A stretch of 64,000 nucleotides of DNA, taken from NCBI RefSeq assembly GCF_003730135.1, contig NZ_RJVO01000001.1, positions 768,001 through 832,000 of the forward strand, in the 5' to 3' direction. Every line of letters begins with the position of its first letter. Within the stretch, counting starts at the first letter, position 1. The translations under genes and the position numbers were made by a program. This document shows, one piece after another, positions 54,760 through 64,000 of the stretch. The stretch comes from Stagnimonas aquatica (GTDB taxonomy: Bacteria; Pseudomonadota; Gammaproteobacteria; Nevskiales; Nevskiaceae). A model generated the notes under the pieces. The model was not told the DNA's origin, searched no databases, and was given only the letters and a program-made list of their open reading frames with translations.

Positions 54760-57700
54760 TCAGGCGGTTTTGCGGGACGCCACCGTCTGTGCGGCGGTCG
54801 TGAGGGGATGACTGGGCAACAGGCTCCAGCCGACGATGCAGTCGCGCAGCGGGTGGGTGACCACCCAGTGGCCGTTGACGCAGAAACAGTCGCCATCGCG
54901 GGCGCTAATCACGAAGTCGTGCAGCCGCCCCTGCAGGCCGGTGCCGGCGGCCTTGGCGGCGACCTCTTTGGCGACCCAGCCGCGAGTGTGCTCGGCCGGC
55001 ACGTCGGGGCCGTTGAGCAGCGCCAGCTCGGCGGGATGGAAGGCCATTTCCAGAAAGCCCGGCTCGCGCGGCTCGATCTGTTCCAGATCAATGCCCACCG
55101 GCTGCTCGGCGACGATGGCCACTGCCAGATTGTTCTTGTGCGCCAGCGACAGGTGCAGGCCCTCGGGCAGGGTGTCGGTGACATTGGCCTTGAGTAGCGG
55201 CGCGCCGGCCTCGTTGTTGACCACCAGGATTTCCTGCGGCCAAACCGCCTCGACGCCGCGCTCGCGGTGCAGCCAGGCGCGCACCGCATCCTTGGCGGCG
55301 ACCCGGCCGGCCAGCCACTGGCGGCGACGGCGCGGAGAGAGACCGTCGTAGACCGCCCGCTCGCTGGCGCTCAGGTAACGGCGGCTCAGGTAGTCGCGCA
55401 GGATAGCGGTGTCGTAGCGGTCCTCGAACAGCGCGACATTCGGCGGCACGAACTGCGAGGCCTGTAGCTCGGAAAGCTTGCGGCTCGCCACCCAGAAGGC
55501 CTTGTCCATCTGGTAGCGGCGGGTGCGCCAGCCCTCAATGCTGATGCGCAGGCGGCCCTGGGCATCGCGCAACTGGTGCTGGGTGACGCAGTTGAGCGCA
55601 TCCAGCTCGCTCACCCGCACCTCGGCGCGCAGCTCCTCGCCGGGCAGCGGGTCGGGCGCGTGGAAGCGGATGGCATCGACGCCGATGGGCATGGCCAGAC
55701 AGTCCTGCGGCTGCTCCATCACCCAGTAGCCGGCGAGCTGGCCCATGTTGTCGAGCAGGGCGCCCTTGCCGGCCGGCACCCGCAGGCGGCCGTTGATGCC
55801 GTTGTCGCCGATGGCTTCGAAGGCGGCGACGCCCTGGTAGGCGGGGCCGTGGAACATCCAGCCCTCGCGGTAGAGATCCTCGGCGGCGACGGCGGTGGCG
55901 CGCGGCGCGCGCAGCGGTTCCGGCGCCGGCAGAGTGGCCGCCGGGTAGTCGGCGGCGACCACCACCTGGGCGCGGAAGTAGCCGACGATCTCCGCCTCGA
56001 TGCGGTTCTCGCCGCTCCACTTGAGGGTGATGTCGACGTTGAGCTGGCGCGACACCGCCAGCCAGTTGTAGGCCTGGATCTGCGCCACCTCGATGACCTT
56101 GAGGCCGGGCAGGGTTTCCTCCACCGCCTCGCGCACCAGCATCACCTCCATGGTCATCGGCACCACCGGATGACGGTCGGCGACGATCGGCCAGCCCGGA
56201 CGCTGCGGGTACAGCTCGTGGTCCTTGACGTAGGGAATGTTGCGGTTGAGGTCGAGCAGGCGCTGCATGCGGTTGGGCAGCGCCGCCGTGTTCGGCGCGG
56301 CGGCGGCAACGACGGCGAGGGGCGCGGCGGGCGGCTGCGCGCGGTGCTGCTGCCACAGGCTCAGCACCTCGCGGCCGGCACGCTCGATGTCGGCCAGGGT
56401 GTCGCGCACCAACTGGCCGACCGCGTCATTGGCGGCGACCGGCGGCAGCGCCGCGCTGCTGCCGCTGGGCGCCAGCCGCACCGGCAACAGTTCCGGTTCC
56501 AGCGGCTGCGGCAGGCGCACCAGCGGCACGCCCAGGGCCAGGCGCCGGCTGCTGGCGCTGGGCGCGGCCTCGGCGGCTTCTTCCGCGTGTTCCGGGGTGG
56601 CGGCGACCAGCAGGCGGGTGTCGAAACTCGCGCCTTCCACCCACAGCGCGGCGCTGAGTTGCTGCAACTGCGCCAGCCCGCCGCGCGCCTCGTGATTGGC
56701 GCGCAGCGCCTGGTGCGGCCGGCCGCTCAGGGTGTCGGCGATGAAGCCGGTGAGCGAGCCGGTGCCGACCTCGATGAACACCCGGTAGCCCTGCTCGTAC
56801 AGGCGCTCGGTCAGCTCGCGGAAGCGCACCGGCTGCAAGAGGTGGTCGAGCGCCAGTTGCCGCTTGCCGGCCATCTCCGGCGGGAACGGCGCGGCGATGG
56901 TCGCCGACCACACCGGCACGCGCGGCTCCAGCAACTGCGCGGCGCCGAAGAACTGGCGATACCAGTCCATGTGCTCGGCGAATAGCGGCGAGTGGAAGCC
57001 GGAGACGAAGGGCAGCACTTTGGCGAACACGCCGCCCTCGCGCAGCCGCTCGGCGGCGGTGGCGATGGATTCGCGGCTGCCGCAGGCGATCACCTGGTGC
57101 GGGCAGTTGTCGTGGGAGATGCCGATGCGCGGCAGGCCGGCCATCGCCGCTTCCAGCTTGCCCTGGTCGCAGGAGGCGGCGAGGAATTGCAGATCGGGGA
57201 ACTTCACCGCGTCGAAGTCGAGCGCGGCATTGGTGCGGTCGGACAAACCCTGATCCATCATCCCGGCGCAGAGCATCGCGCTCCACTCGCCGACGCTGTG
57301 ACCGGCGTAGGCGCTGGCGCGGATGCCCAGCTCGCCCAGGCGGTCGTACAGATAGCGGTTGAAGCCCAACAGGCCCACCACCATGCGGCTCAGGGACACA
57401 CTCGGGTCCTGCGCTTCGCAGTGCGGCGGCAGCGGCACGCCGAAATAGGCGGCGAGGTCTGCCGCCTGCGGCTCGAAGCTGCTGTCCACGCCCGGGAACA
57501 CGAAGGCGAGCTTGCCGCCCTCGCTGAGCAGGCCGGCCGGCGAGAACCAGATCTGCTGGCGACCCTGCCAGGGCTTGCCGCTGGCGATGGCCTTGCGCGC
57601 GGTGGCGAGCTTCTTGGCGTCCGGTGCGATGATCGCCAGCCGGCAGCGCGCCGACTGCGGCGTGGCGTCGCGCTCGCCGGCATCCAGGCGCGCCAGCAGC

Positions 57701-59202
57701 GCCTGCGGGGTGTCGGCCGCGAGCAACAACACCTCGGGAAGCGCGAGTTCGCCCGAGGGCAGTACGCCCGCCTCCCGACCTCCCCCCGCAAGCGAGGGGA
57801 GGGACGTAACCGCCGGCCACTGCGGCAGGCCACGCAGCACCACATGGGCATTGATGCCGCCGAAGCCGAAGGCGTTGAGCGCCGCGACGCGGTGCTCGCG
57901 CGCGGTGCTCCAGGGCTCGCTGCGACTAACAGTGCGGAAGCGCGTCGCCGCCAGCTTGGGATGTGGGGTTTCGCAATGCAGGGTCGGCGGCAGCACGCCG
58001 TGATAGATCGCAAGCGCGGTCTTGATCAGGCTGGCCATGCCGGAGGCGGGCATGGCGTGGCCGATCATCGACTTCACCGAACCGATCACCGGTTTCGGCG
58101 CGTCGCCGGCATGCGGGCCGAAGAACTCGCCCATGGTCTCCAGCTCGACGCCGTCGCCGGTGGGCGTGCCGGTGCCGTGCGCCTCGACCAGACCAATCGA
58201 CTCGCGCTCGAAGGGCACTTCCGCCCAGGCTTTTTCCAGCGCGATGCGCTGGCCGCTGACCGAGGGCGCGACCAGGCTGGCGGCGCGGCCGTCGCTGGAC
58301 GAGCCCACGCCCTCGATCACCGCGTAGACCCGATCACCGTCGGCGAGCGCGTCATCGAGGCGCTTCAACACCGCCATGCCGACGCCTTCACCGGCGAGGA
58401 TGCCGTCGGCCTCGGCCGACAGCGGCTTGACCACGCCGCTGCGCGACAAGGCGCCGAGCTGGCAGAAGGTGGCCCAGAAGGTGAGGTCGTGGGTGAGATG
58501 GGCGCCGCCGACCAGCATCAGATCGGTCTCGCGCCGGCGCAGCGACTGGCAGCCCTGCTCCACCGCCAGCAGCGAGCTGGCGCAGGCGGCATCCACCGTG
58601 TAGGCGGGGCCGTGCAGGTCGAGGCGGTTGGCGAGCCGCGAGGCGAGCAGGTTGGGGATCATGCCCACCGCCACGTCCGGCCCGTAGTAAGCGAACTGCT
58701 GTTCCAGCCGGCGGCGCACGGCGGCCAGCGCCGGCTCGCCGAGGTCCGGGAACAGATCCTTGAGCGTGGTCAGGATCTGCGGCAGCAGACGCACATGCTG
58801 CTCCAGCCGCAGCACACCGGCGCCGATGTAGTTGCCGCGCCCGACGATCACGCCGGTGCGCTCGCGCGCGAACGGCTTGTGCTCGTAGCCGGCGTCGCGC
58901 AACGCCTGGTAGCCGACCTTCAGCGTCAGCAACTGGTCGGGCTCCACCGAGTCGGTGGCCTTGGGCATGACGCCGAACGGCAGCGGATCGAAGTCGGCGT
59001 GGTCGTCGACGAAGCCGCCGCGCTTGCAGTAGAAGCGGTCGATGGCCTTGGAGTTGGGATCGTAGAAGCTCGGGTCCCAGCGGCCGGCCGGCACCTCGCC
59101 GATGGCATCCACACCATCAACGATGTTGCGCCAGTAGCGGCCGAGATTGGGCGCGCCCGGAAACAGGCAGCCCAGACCGATGATCGCGATCCGCTCGGTC
59201 AT
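54760..59202 (-). CDS. Iterative synthase: KS-AT-DH-PPTase
   Basis: The protein has 1480 residues. The ketosynthase domain (1-455) has Cys207 (DAACASS), His342 (HGTGT) and His382 (MIGHAM), so it should condense. The acyltransferase (about 565-840) has FPGVDSSF, GHSVGEW (Ser636) and a distal GFHSPLF. A hot-dog dehydratase region (about 985-1260) contains KDHELY and HPVVPMTMEV, similar to those of PUFA, heterocyst-glycolipid and enediyne synthases. A C-terminal Sfp-type phosphopantetheinyl transferase (about 1290-1450) has GIDLEQ and WVAKEVAAK. No ACP, KR or ER is present, so it depends on the upstream synthase. Its ATG overlaps that gene's stop. Confidence 0.88.
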   Translation of the reverse strand: MTERIAIIGLGCLFPGAPNLGRYWRNIVDGVDAIGEVPAGRWDPSFYDPNSKAIDRFYCKRGGFVDDHADFDPLPFGVMPKATDSVEPDQLLTLKVGYQALRDAGYEHKPFARERTGVIVGRGNYIGAGVLRLEQHVRLLPQILTTLKDLFPDLGEPALAAVRRRLEQQFAYYGPDVAVGMIPNLLASRLANRLDLHGPAYTVDAACASSLLAVEQGCQSLRRRETDLMLVGGAHLTHDLTFWATFCQLGALSRSGVVKPLSAEADGILAGEGVGMAVLKRLDDALADGDRVYAVIEGVGSSSDGRAASLVAPSVSGQRIALEKAWAEVPFERESIGLVEAHGTGTPTGDGVELETMGEFFGPHAGDAPKPVIGSVKSMIGHAMPASGMASLIKTALAIYHGVLPPTLHCETPHPKLAATRFRTVSRSEPWSTAREHRVAALNAFGFGGINAHVVLRGLPQWPAVTSLPSLAGGGREAGVLPSGELALPEVLLLAADTPQALLARLDAGERDATPQSARCRLAIIAPDAKKLATARKAIASGKPWQGRQQIWFSPAGLLSEGGKLAFVFPGVDSSFEPQAADLAAYFGVPLPPHCEAQDPSVSLSRMVVGLLGFNRYLYDRLGELGIRASAYAGHSVGEWSAMLCAGMMDQGLSDRTNAALDFDAVKFPDLQFLAASCDQGKLEAAMAGLPRIGISHDNCPHQVIACGSRESIATAAERLREGGVFAKVLPFVSGFHSPLFAEHMDWYRQFFGAAQLLEPRVPVWSATIAAPFPPEMAGKRQLALDHLLQPVRFRELTERLYEQGYRVFIEVGTGSLTGFIADTLSGRPHQALRANHEARGGLAQLQQLSAALWVEGASFDTRLLVAATPEHAEEAAEAAPSASSRRLALGVPLVRLPQPLEPELLPVRLAPSGSSAALPPVAANDAVGQLVRDTLADIERAGREVLSLWQQHRAQPPAAPLAVVAAAAPNTAALPNRMQRLLDLNRNIPYVKDHELYPQRPGWPIVADRHPVVPMTMEVMLVREAVEETLPGLKVIEVAQIQAYNWLAVSRQLNVDITLKWSGENRIEAEIVGYFRAQVVVAADYPAATLPAPEPLRAPRATAVAAEDLYREGWMFHGPAYQGVAAFEAIGDNGINGRLRVPAGKGALLDNMGQLAGYWVMEQPQDCLAMPIGVDAIRFHAPDPLPGEELRAEVRVSELDALNCVTQHQLRDAQGRLRISIEGWRTRRYQMDKAFWVASRKLSELQASQFVPPNVALFEDRYDTAILRDYLSRRYLSASERAVYDGLSPRRRRQWLAGRVAAKDAVRAWLHRERGVEAVWPQEILVVNNEAGAPLLKANVTDTLPEGLHLSLAHKNNLAVAIVAEQPVGIDLEQIEPREPGFLEMAFHPAELALLNGPDVPAEHTRGWVAKEVAAKAAGTGLQGRLHDFVISARDGDCFCVNGHWVVTHPLRDCIVGWSLLPSHPLTTAAQTVASRKTA
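57763..57807 (-). repeat. REP-like palindrome inserted in-frame within the synthase gene
   Basis: Read on the minus strand this segment gives CCCTCCCCTCGCTTGCGGGG and then a GGAGG-rich tail, closely matching the intergenic repeat at 17411. It encodes residues 466-480 (TSLPSLAGGGREAGV) in the KS-AT linker, a place that tolerates extra residues, and keeps the frame open. Confidence 0.65.
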
Positions 59203-62200
59203 CGGGCGCCGGCCTCCTGGTTGCTAGGGGTGCTGCGGCCGTCGAAGCTTTCCGGCTTGCCGCACATCAGCAGCACCTGCGAGTCGCCCTGGCCCTGCGA
59301 GAGTTCGCGCAGCAGGGCATCGACGCCTTCCTGCTGCGGGATCAGGCCGATGCCCTTGCGCTGGTACTCGTTCTTGAGCGACTCCGAGACCATGCCGGTG
59401 TCGGCCCAGGGGCCCCAGTTGACCGACAGCACGCGGCCGGAGATGCGCTGCTGCCAGCTATAGGCGAGCTTGTCGAGCACGTCGTTGGCGCTGGCGTAAT
59501 CGACCTGGCCCTTGTTGCCGAAGGCGCTGGCGACGCTGGAGAAGAACACCACGAACTTGACGTCGTCGCGGATGCGCTTGCGCAGCGCCAGCGCGCCGCC
59601 GACCTTGGTGTCGAACACCCGGCCGAAGCTCTCGTCGGTCTTGTCGCGCACCAGCTTGTCTTCGACCACGCCGGCGCCGTGGATCACGCCGTCGATGCGG
59701 CCACGGCGCTTGTAAACCTCGTCGATGAAGCCGAGGAAGGCCTTGCCGTCGCGCACGTCGAGCTTGGTGTAGGCGAGGCTGCCGCCAGCGGCGATCACCT
59801 GTGCGTAAGTCTCGCGCGAGGCACGGTCGGCGAGGATGCGGCGCGCCTGCGCCTCGATCTCCGCCGGCTTCTGCTTGGGGTCGGCGGCGAGCAGCGCCTG
59901 GCGCAGCTTGCGCGGATCGTCGATGCCCCGGGTGAGCGCGCTTTCCTCGCCCACCGGCATCGCCGAGCGGCCGACCACTTCCAGGTGGCAGCGGTAGCGG
60001 CGCGCCAGCTCGATGGCGATCAGCGCGGTGATGCCACGCGCGCCACCGGTGATCAGCACCGTGCTTTCCGGCGTGAGCGGCAGGCCATCGAGCGAGCCGG
60101 CGGTCAGCTCGGTAGGCACGATCTCGCGGGCGTAGCGGCGGCCGCCCTGGTAGGCGACTTCCGGCAGCGGGTTGGCGGCCAACAGCTCCGCCTCGATGTG
60201 CCTGGCGATGGCGTCCAGCTTTTCCGAGAGATCGAAGTCGATCCAGTGCGCGCGCAGCTCCGGAAACTCCTTGACCACCGACTTCACCAGCCCGGCGAAG
60301 CCACCGCCGCGCCGGAAGTTGTTGGCGGCGCCGGCGGCGCCGAAGTCACCGCCGAGCGCGCTTGCCACCAGCAGATGCCGCGCCCGCTTCTGCAGCGACT
60401 CGCGCACCACCGCGAAGAAGCGCTTCACGTCGCGCAGGCGGCTGGCCGGGTTCAGGCTCCAGAGGTGGATCAGGCCGTCGATCTGGTCCAGCTCGCCGGG
60501 GATGCTGGTGGCGCTGGGGAAGTCGACGATCTCGGCGGTGGCGCCGCGCGCGTGCAGCAGGCTGGCGACCCGCTCGGCGAGACCGAGGCGGTCGTCGCTG
60601 ATCAGGAACTTCTTGCCGCGCAGGCTGAAGCTCGCCGGCACCGCCGGCGGCGCGTCCTGCCGGCGCAGCACGTAGCGTTCCAGCGGAATGCCGGCCTCCT
60701 TGGGCGCCGCGACCGGCGCGGCCGGCGGCGGCGTTGCCGCCTGCGGGTGGCGCTGCTCCAGCCAGGCGATCATCGCGCGCAGGGTCTTGAGCCGCGACAA
60801 CTGCTCCTGCATCGCGTCCTTGTCCTGGCCGCTGTCCACGCCCAGACGGGCGCCGAGCTGGCCGACGATCTCCAGGCGCTTGATCGAGTCGATGGAGAGA
60901 TCGGCTTCCAGATCGAGGTCGAGGTCGAGCGCCTCCGGCGGATAGCCGGTGGACTGGCTGACGATGTCGAGCAGCAACTGCGACACCGAGGGCCTGGCTG
61001 CCACCGGCGCCGGGGTGGCGACGGTGACCGTGGTGCTGTCGGCACGGATCGCCACCGTGGTGGTGGTCGGCACGGCTGCCGGTGCCGGCAGCTTCTCGCT
61101 CAGCCAGGCCAGCACCGCGCGCAGGCTCTTCTGCGCGGCGAGCTGCTCCAGCAGCGCATCGGCATTGCTGCCGATGGCGCTGCGCAGCGACAGCCGCTGC
61201 GACAGCTCGCCGATGATTTCCAGGCGCTTGATCGAGTCGATGGAGAGATCGGCCTCCAGATCGAGGTCGAGGTCGAGTGCCTCCGGCGGATAGCCGGTGG
61301 ACTGGCTGACGATGGCTAGCAGCACCTCGGCCACCGGCGGCGTCGCCGCCGCAGCCGGCACCGCCACCTGTACGGTGGTGCTGGCTTCGCTGACCGACAC
61401 CGTGGTCTGGGTGACTGCCGGCGCCGGCAGCTTCTCGGCCAACCAGGCGATCACCGCGCGCAGGGTCTTCTGCGCGGCGAGCTGTTCCAGCAGCGCGTCG
61501 GCATTGCTGCCGATGGCATTGCGCAGCGACAGCCGCTGCGACAGCTCGCCGATGATTTCCAGACGCTTGATCGAGTCGATGGAGAGATCGGCTTCGAGAT
61601 CGAGGTCGAGATCGAGCATCTCCGGCGGATAGCCGGTGCGCTCGCTGACGATGGCCAGCAGCACGGCCTGACTGTCCGGGGCGGCCGGCGCGCGGCTGAC
61701 GGTTACCGTGGTCGCGGCGGGCGCCACGGCGACGACCGGGGCCGGCGCGCTGACGGCGGTCGCGGCGACAGGCGCGGTCGCTGGCGGATTGAGCAGGCGC
61801 TCGGCACGCGGCGCGGCGGGCGCGCCGAAGTAGCCGAGCAGCACGTCGCGCTGGGCGTTGACCAGCTCGCGCATATTGCCGAGGTAGCCGACCAGGGCCT
61901 GCTCGCCGGCACTGCTGGCCGCCGGCAGCGCCGGCGCGGCGGCGCCGTACTGCGGAGCCAGCACAGGCGGCGCGGCCAGGGCGGCGGCGACCTCGATCAC
62001 CGGCGCGGTGACGGTGGCGCCGGCATAGGCCGGGGCGCGGCCCTTGAGCGGCCGGGCATGGCCACCGTTGACCAGCCAGGTGGTGGCGGCCAGCTTGCGC
62101 GGCTTGGCGAGGTCGAGCGTCTCGGCGCGGCCGGCGTAGAGCGCGGCGGCGTCGAAGCCGGGCAAGAGCACCGCCAGTTGCGCCAGGGTGTCGAGCAGGC

Positions 62201-64000
62201 CGGCGAGGCCACGCTCCTCGGCGTCCAGCGCGTACAACTGGTGCGGCTGGTCCTTGAGGATGCGGCCGACCAGACCGGTGAGCACCTTGCGCGGGCCGAT
62301 CTCGATGAAGACGCGGGCGCCGTCGGCGTGCATGCGCTCGACCTCGGCGACGAAGCGCACCGGGCTGACGATGTGGCGGGCGAGCGCGCTGCGGATCGCC
62401 GCCGGCTCGGCGACATGCGGCTCGGCGCTGCTGTTGGAGTACACCGGCCAGGCCAGCGCGCCCACCGTCTGGCCCTTGAGGGCGGCGGCGTAATTGGCCT
62501 CGGCGGCGGCCATCAGCGGCGAATGGAAGGCGCAGTCGGTGGCGATGCGCTTGTAGCCGACGTTCGCCTGGCCGAGGAAGGCGCAGGCGGCCTCGACATC
62601 GGCGGTGGGGCCGGAGATCACCGTCTGGATCGGCGAGTTCTGGTTGGCCATCACCACGCTGGGGAAACCTTCCAGCAGCGGCGCCAGCGTCGCGGCGTCG
62701 AGCCGCACCGCCGCCATCGCACCGTTGTCGTCGCCCTGGATGGCGGAGACGATGGCCTCGGCGCGCGCGCGCGACAGCCGCAGCAGGGTTTCGGCATCGA
62801 AGGCGCCGGCGGCGGCCAGCGCCGCCAGCTCGCCATAGCTATGCCCGGCGGCCATGTCCGGACTGATGCCGAGACCGCGCAGCCACTCGAAGGCGGCGAG
62901 TTCCACCAGGCCCAGCGCCGGCTGGGCGCGGCGGGTGTCGGTGAGCGCCTGCTGCTGCTGGGCGCGGGTGGCGTCGTCGTAGGCGGTGGTCGGGTAGATG
63001 TAGGGCAGCTCGGCGCGGCCGGCGGCGAGCAGCTCGGCACGCGGCGGGAAGTACACCAGGAGATCGCGCAGCATCCCCGGGTACTGGCTGCCCTGGCCGG
63101 AGAACAGCAGGGCCAGCTTGCCGGGTGCGATGTCCTTGCGCAGCGCGATGCCGGCGGCGCTGGCACCGGACAGCGCCGCGACGATGCGCTGGCTTAAGTT
63201 GGCGACATCGCTGGCGACGAAGGCGATCTGCACCGGGCCCTCGCCCGCTTCCCAGACCGTGCGGGCGAGATCGCGCAGCGCCAGCGGTGCGTCGGAAGCG
63301 GCGAGGAAGTCGGCGAGCCGGCGCAGCGTCGCCTCGGCCTCGGCGCGGCTGCCGCCGCGCACGGCGAACAGCTCGGCCGGCAGCGCCGCCGCGCCGACCG
63401 CGCTCTGGTGCGCCGGGTAGGCGGAGAGCACGGCGTGGAAGTTGGTGCCGCCGAAGCCGAAGGCGCTCACCGCCGCCCGCGCGAAGCTCGCCCGTGGCAG
63501 CCAGGGTGCCGGCTGGCGATTGAGCTGGAACGGGCTGCTGTCGCGCTTCCAGGCGGCATTCGGGCTGGTCACCTGGCCGGTGGGCGGCAGCACGCGGTGG
63601 TGCAGGGCCTTGGCGACCTTGATGAAGCCGGCGATGCCGGCCGCGCACTTGGTGTGGCCGATCTGGCTCTTCACCGAGCCGAGATTGGCCTGGCCGGGTA
63701 CCGCACCGCTGGCGAGGTAGACCTCGGTGAGCGTCTTCAGCTCGGTGCGGTCGCCGACCACGGTGCCGGTGCCGTGGGCCTCGACCAGACCGACTTCGCC
63801 GGGCAGCACGCCGGCCTGCCAGTAGGTGCGCTCCAGGGCGCGCTTCTGGCCCTCCTTGCGCGGGGCGGTCAGGCCAAGGCCCTTGCCGTCGCTGGAGCCG
63901 GCGACGCCGTCGATCACCGCGTAGATGCGGTCGCCGTCGCGCTCGGCATCGGCCAGGCGCTTCAAGACCACCACGCCGACGCCTTCACCGAGCGCGATGC
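59199..64000 (-). CDS. Iterative synthase: KS-AT-ACPx3-KR (partial, N-terminus outside window)
   Basis: About 1600 residues are visible and the gene continues beyond the right edge (…GEGVGVVVLKR). The end of a ketosynthase (HGTGTVVGD, SQIGHTKCAAG, FGFGGTNFHAV) is followed by an acyltransferase (LLFSGQGSQYPGM, AAGHSYGELAAL). Three tandem ACPs, each with LSIDSIKRLEI, precede a ketoreductase (VLITGGARGITALIA, then FFSSVASAF and DYASANDVLDKL). This is the domain order of PfaA-type and HglE-type lipid synthases. There is no dehydratase at its C-terminus; the overlapping next gene supplies it. The active-site Cys of the KS lies outside the window. Confidence 0.9.
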   Translation of the reverse strand, partial: IALGEGVGVVVLKRLADAERDGDRIYAVIDGVAGSSDGKGLGLTAPRKEGQKRALERTYWQAGVLPGEVGLVEAHGTGTVVGDRTELKTLTEVYLASGAVPGQANLGSVKSQIGHTKCAAGIAGFIKVAKALHHRVLPPTGQVTSPNAAWKRDSSPFQLNRQPAPWLPRASFARAAVSAFGFGGTNFHAVLSAYPAHQSAVGAAALPAELFAVRGGSRAEAEATLRRLADFLAASDAPLALRDLARTVWEAGEGPVQIAFVASDVANLSQRIVAALSGASAAGIALRKDIAPGKLALLFSGQGSQYPGMLRDLLVYFPPRAELLAAGRAELPYIYPTTAYDDATRAQQQQALTDTRRAQPALGLVELAAFEWLRGLGISPDMAAGHSYGELAALAAAGAFDAETLLRLSRARAEAIVSAIQGDDNGAMAAVRLDAATLAPLLEGFPSVVMANQNSPIQTVISGPTADVEAACAFLGQANVGYKRIATDCAFHSPLMAAAEANYAAALKGQTVGALAWPVYSNSSAEPHVAEPAAIRSALARHIVSPVRFVAEVERMHADGARVFIEIGPRKVLTGLVGRILKDQPHQLYALDAEERGLAGLLDTLAQLAVLLPGFDAAALYAGRAETLDLAKPRKLAATTWLVNGGHARPLKGRAPAYAGATVTAPVIEVAAALAAPPVLAPQYGAAAPALPAASSAGEQALVGYLGNMRELVNAQRDVLLGYFGAPAAPRAERLLNPPATAPVAATAVSAPAPVVAVAPAATTVTVSRAPAAPDSQAVLLAIVSERTGYPPEMLDLDLDLEADLSIDSIKRLEIIGELSQRLSLRNAIGSNADALLEQLAAQKTLRAVIAWLAEKLPAPAVTQTTVSVSEASTTVQVAVPAAAATPPVAEVLLAIVSQSTGYPPEALDLDLDLEADLSIDSIKRLEIIGELSQRLSLRSAIGSNADALLEQLAAQKSLRAVLAWLSEKLPAPAAVPTTTTVAIRADSTTVTVATPAPVAARPSVSQLLLDIVSQSTGYPPEALDLDLDLEADLSIDSIKRLEIVGQLGARLGVDSGQDKDAMQEQLSRLKTLRAMIAWLEQRHPQAATPPPAAPVAAPKEAGIPLERYVLRRQDAPPAVPASFSLRGKKFLISDDRLGLAERVASLLHARGATAEIVDFPSATSIPGELDQIDGLIHLWSLNPASRLRDVKRFFAVVRESLQKRARHLLVASALGGDFGAAGAANNFRRGGGFAGLVKSVVKEFPELRAHWIDFDLSEKLDAIARHIEAELLAANPLPEVAYQGGRRYAREIVPTELTAGSLDGLPLTPESTVLITGGARGITALIAIELARRYRCHLEVVGRSAMPVGEESALTRGIDDPRKLRQALLAADPKQKPAEIEAQARRILADRASRETYAQVIAAGGSLAYTKLDVRDGKAFLGFIDEVYKRRGRIDGVIHGAGVVEDKLVRDKTDESFGRVFDTKVGGALALRKRIRDDVKFVVFFSSVASAFGNKGQVDYASANDVLDKLAYSWQQRISGRVLSVNWGPWADTGMVSESLKNEYQRKGIGLIPQQEGVDALLRELSQGQGDSQVLLMCGKPESFDGRSTPSNQEAGAR
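60745..61680 (-). repeat. Triplicated ACP-coding segment
   Basis: Three ACP modules repeat with a period of about 340 bases, with attachment serines near 61575, 61235 and 60893. The stretch coding DLDLDLEADLSIDSIKRLEI is nearly identical at DNA level in all three; ACP1 and ACP2 are also close through LEQLAAQK, while ACP3 diverges after its first half. Ala/Pro/Thr/Val-rich linkers separate them. Confidence 0.9.

Noticed and set aside
56992-59463. 823-codon plus-strand frame antisense to the KS-AT synthase
   Set aside because: Same shadow effect; the minus strand carries intact KS and AT motifs.

Overview
The window is GC-rich, gene-dense proteobacterial DNA, most likely from a gammaproteobacterium or betaproteobacterium. 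The pointers are a ccoNOQP cbb3 oxidase, a [4Fe-4S] FNR with uspE and hemN beside it, a UbiM-type ubiquinone hydroxylase, an RbbA-type transporter and an AlgP-like lysine/alanine-rich protein. I cannot name the genus. There is no rRNA, no tRNA that I could see, no CRISPR array and no phage module.

Positions 1-26900 hold a low-oxygen and redox region. It contains the cbb3 operon and divergent trxC, a desaturase-ubiM pair, a GAF-GGDEF cyclase, a LemA/TPM trio, a Mn riboswitch with a GDT1 exporter, a DmeF exporter and rfbB. It continues with a class II ribonucleotide reductase interrupted by an intein, then fnr, uspE, hemN, a PAS histidine kinase with an HD-GYP response regulator, and an ABC-2 exporter. 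Six TTGAC-N4-GTCAA-type FNR boxes lie in intergenic positions upstream of these genes, and a seventh precedes the efflux operon near 36.9 kb. A local FNR regulon is therefore encoded next to its regulator.

Positions 26900-45450 are mixed: a histone-H1-like protein, a nuclease-helicase, a four-gene RbbA efflux operon, a DUF349 protein, peptide deformylase, a TolC homologue and a BrnT/BrnA toxin-antitoxin pair. A lower-GC gene with a PD-(D/E)XK-like motif sits beside a MITE-like inverted repeat at about 39.5-41.0 kb. GC-rich palindromic repeats recur at 17.4, 30.3 and 44.1 kb.

Positions 45481-64000 are one minus-strand biosynthetic operon running off the right edge. It encodes two large synthases related to PUFA, heterocyst-glycolipid and enediyne synthases: a partial KS-AT-ACPx3-KR protein and a KS-AT-DH-PPTase protein. 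It also encodes a free ACP, a UGT-type glycosyltransferase, an alpha/beta hydrolase, two paralogous condensation-type (HHxxxDG) acyltransferases and a MacA/MacB-like exporter with two permeases. The genes overlap or nearly touch. The set suggests that an iterative polyketide or fatty acyl chain is built, glycosylated, acylated and exported as a glycolipid-like product. This is the best candidate for an undescribed system in the window.
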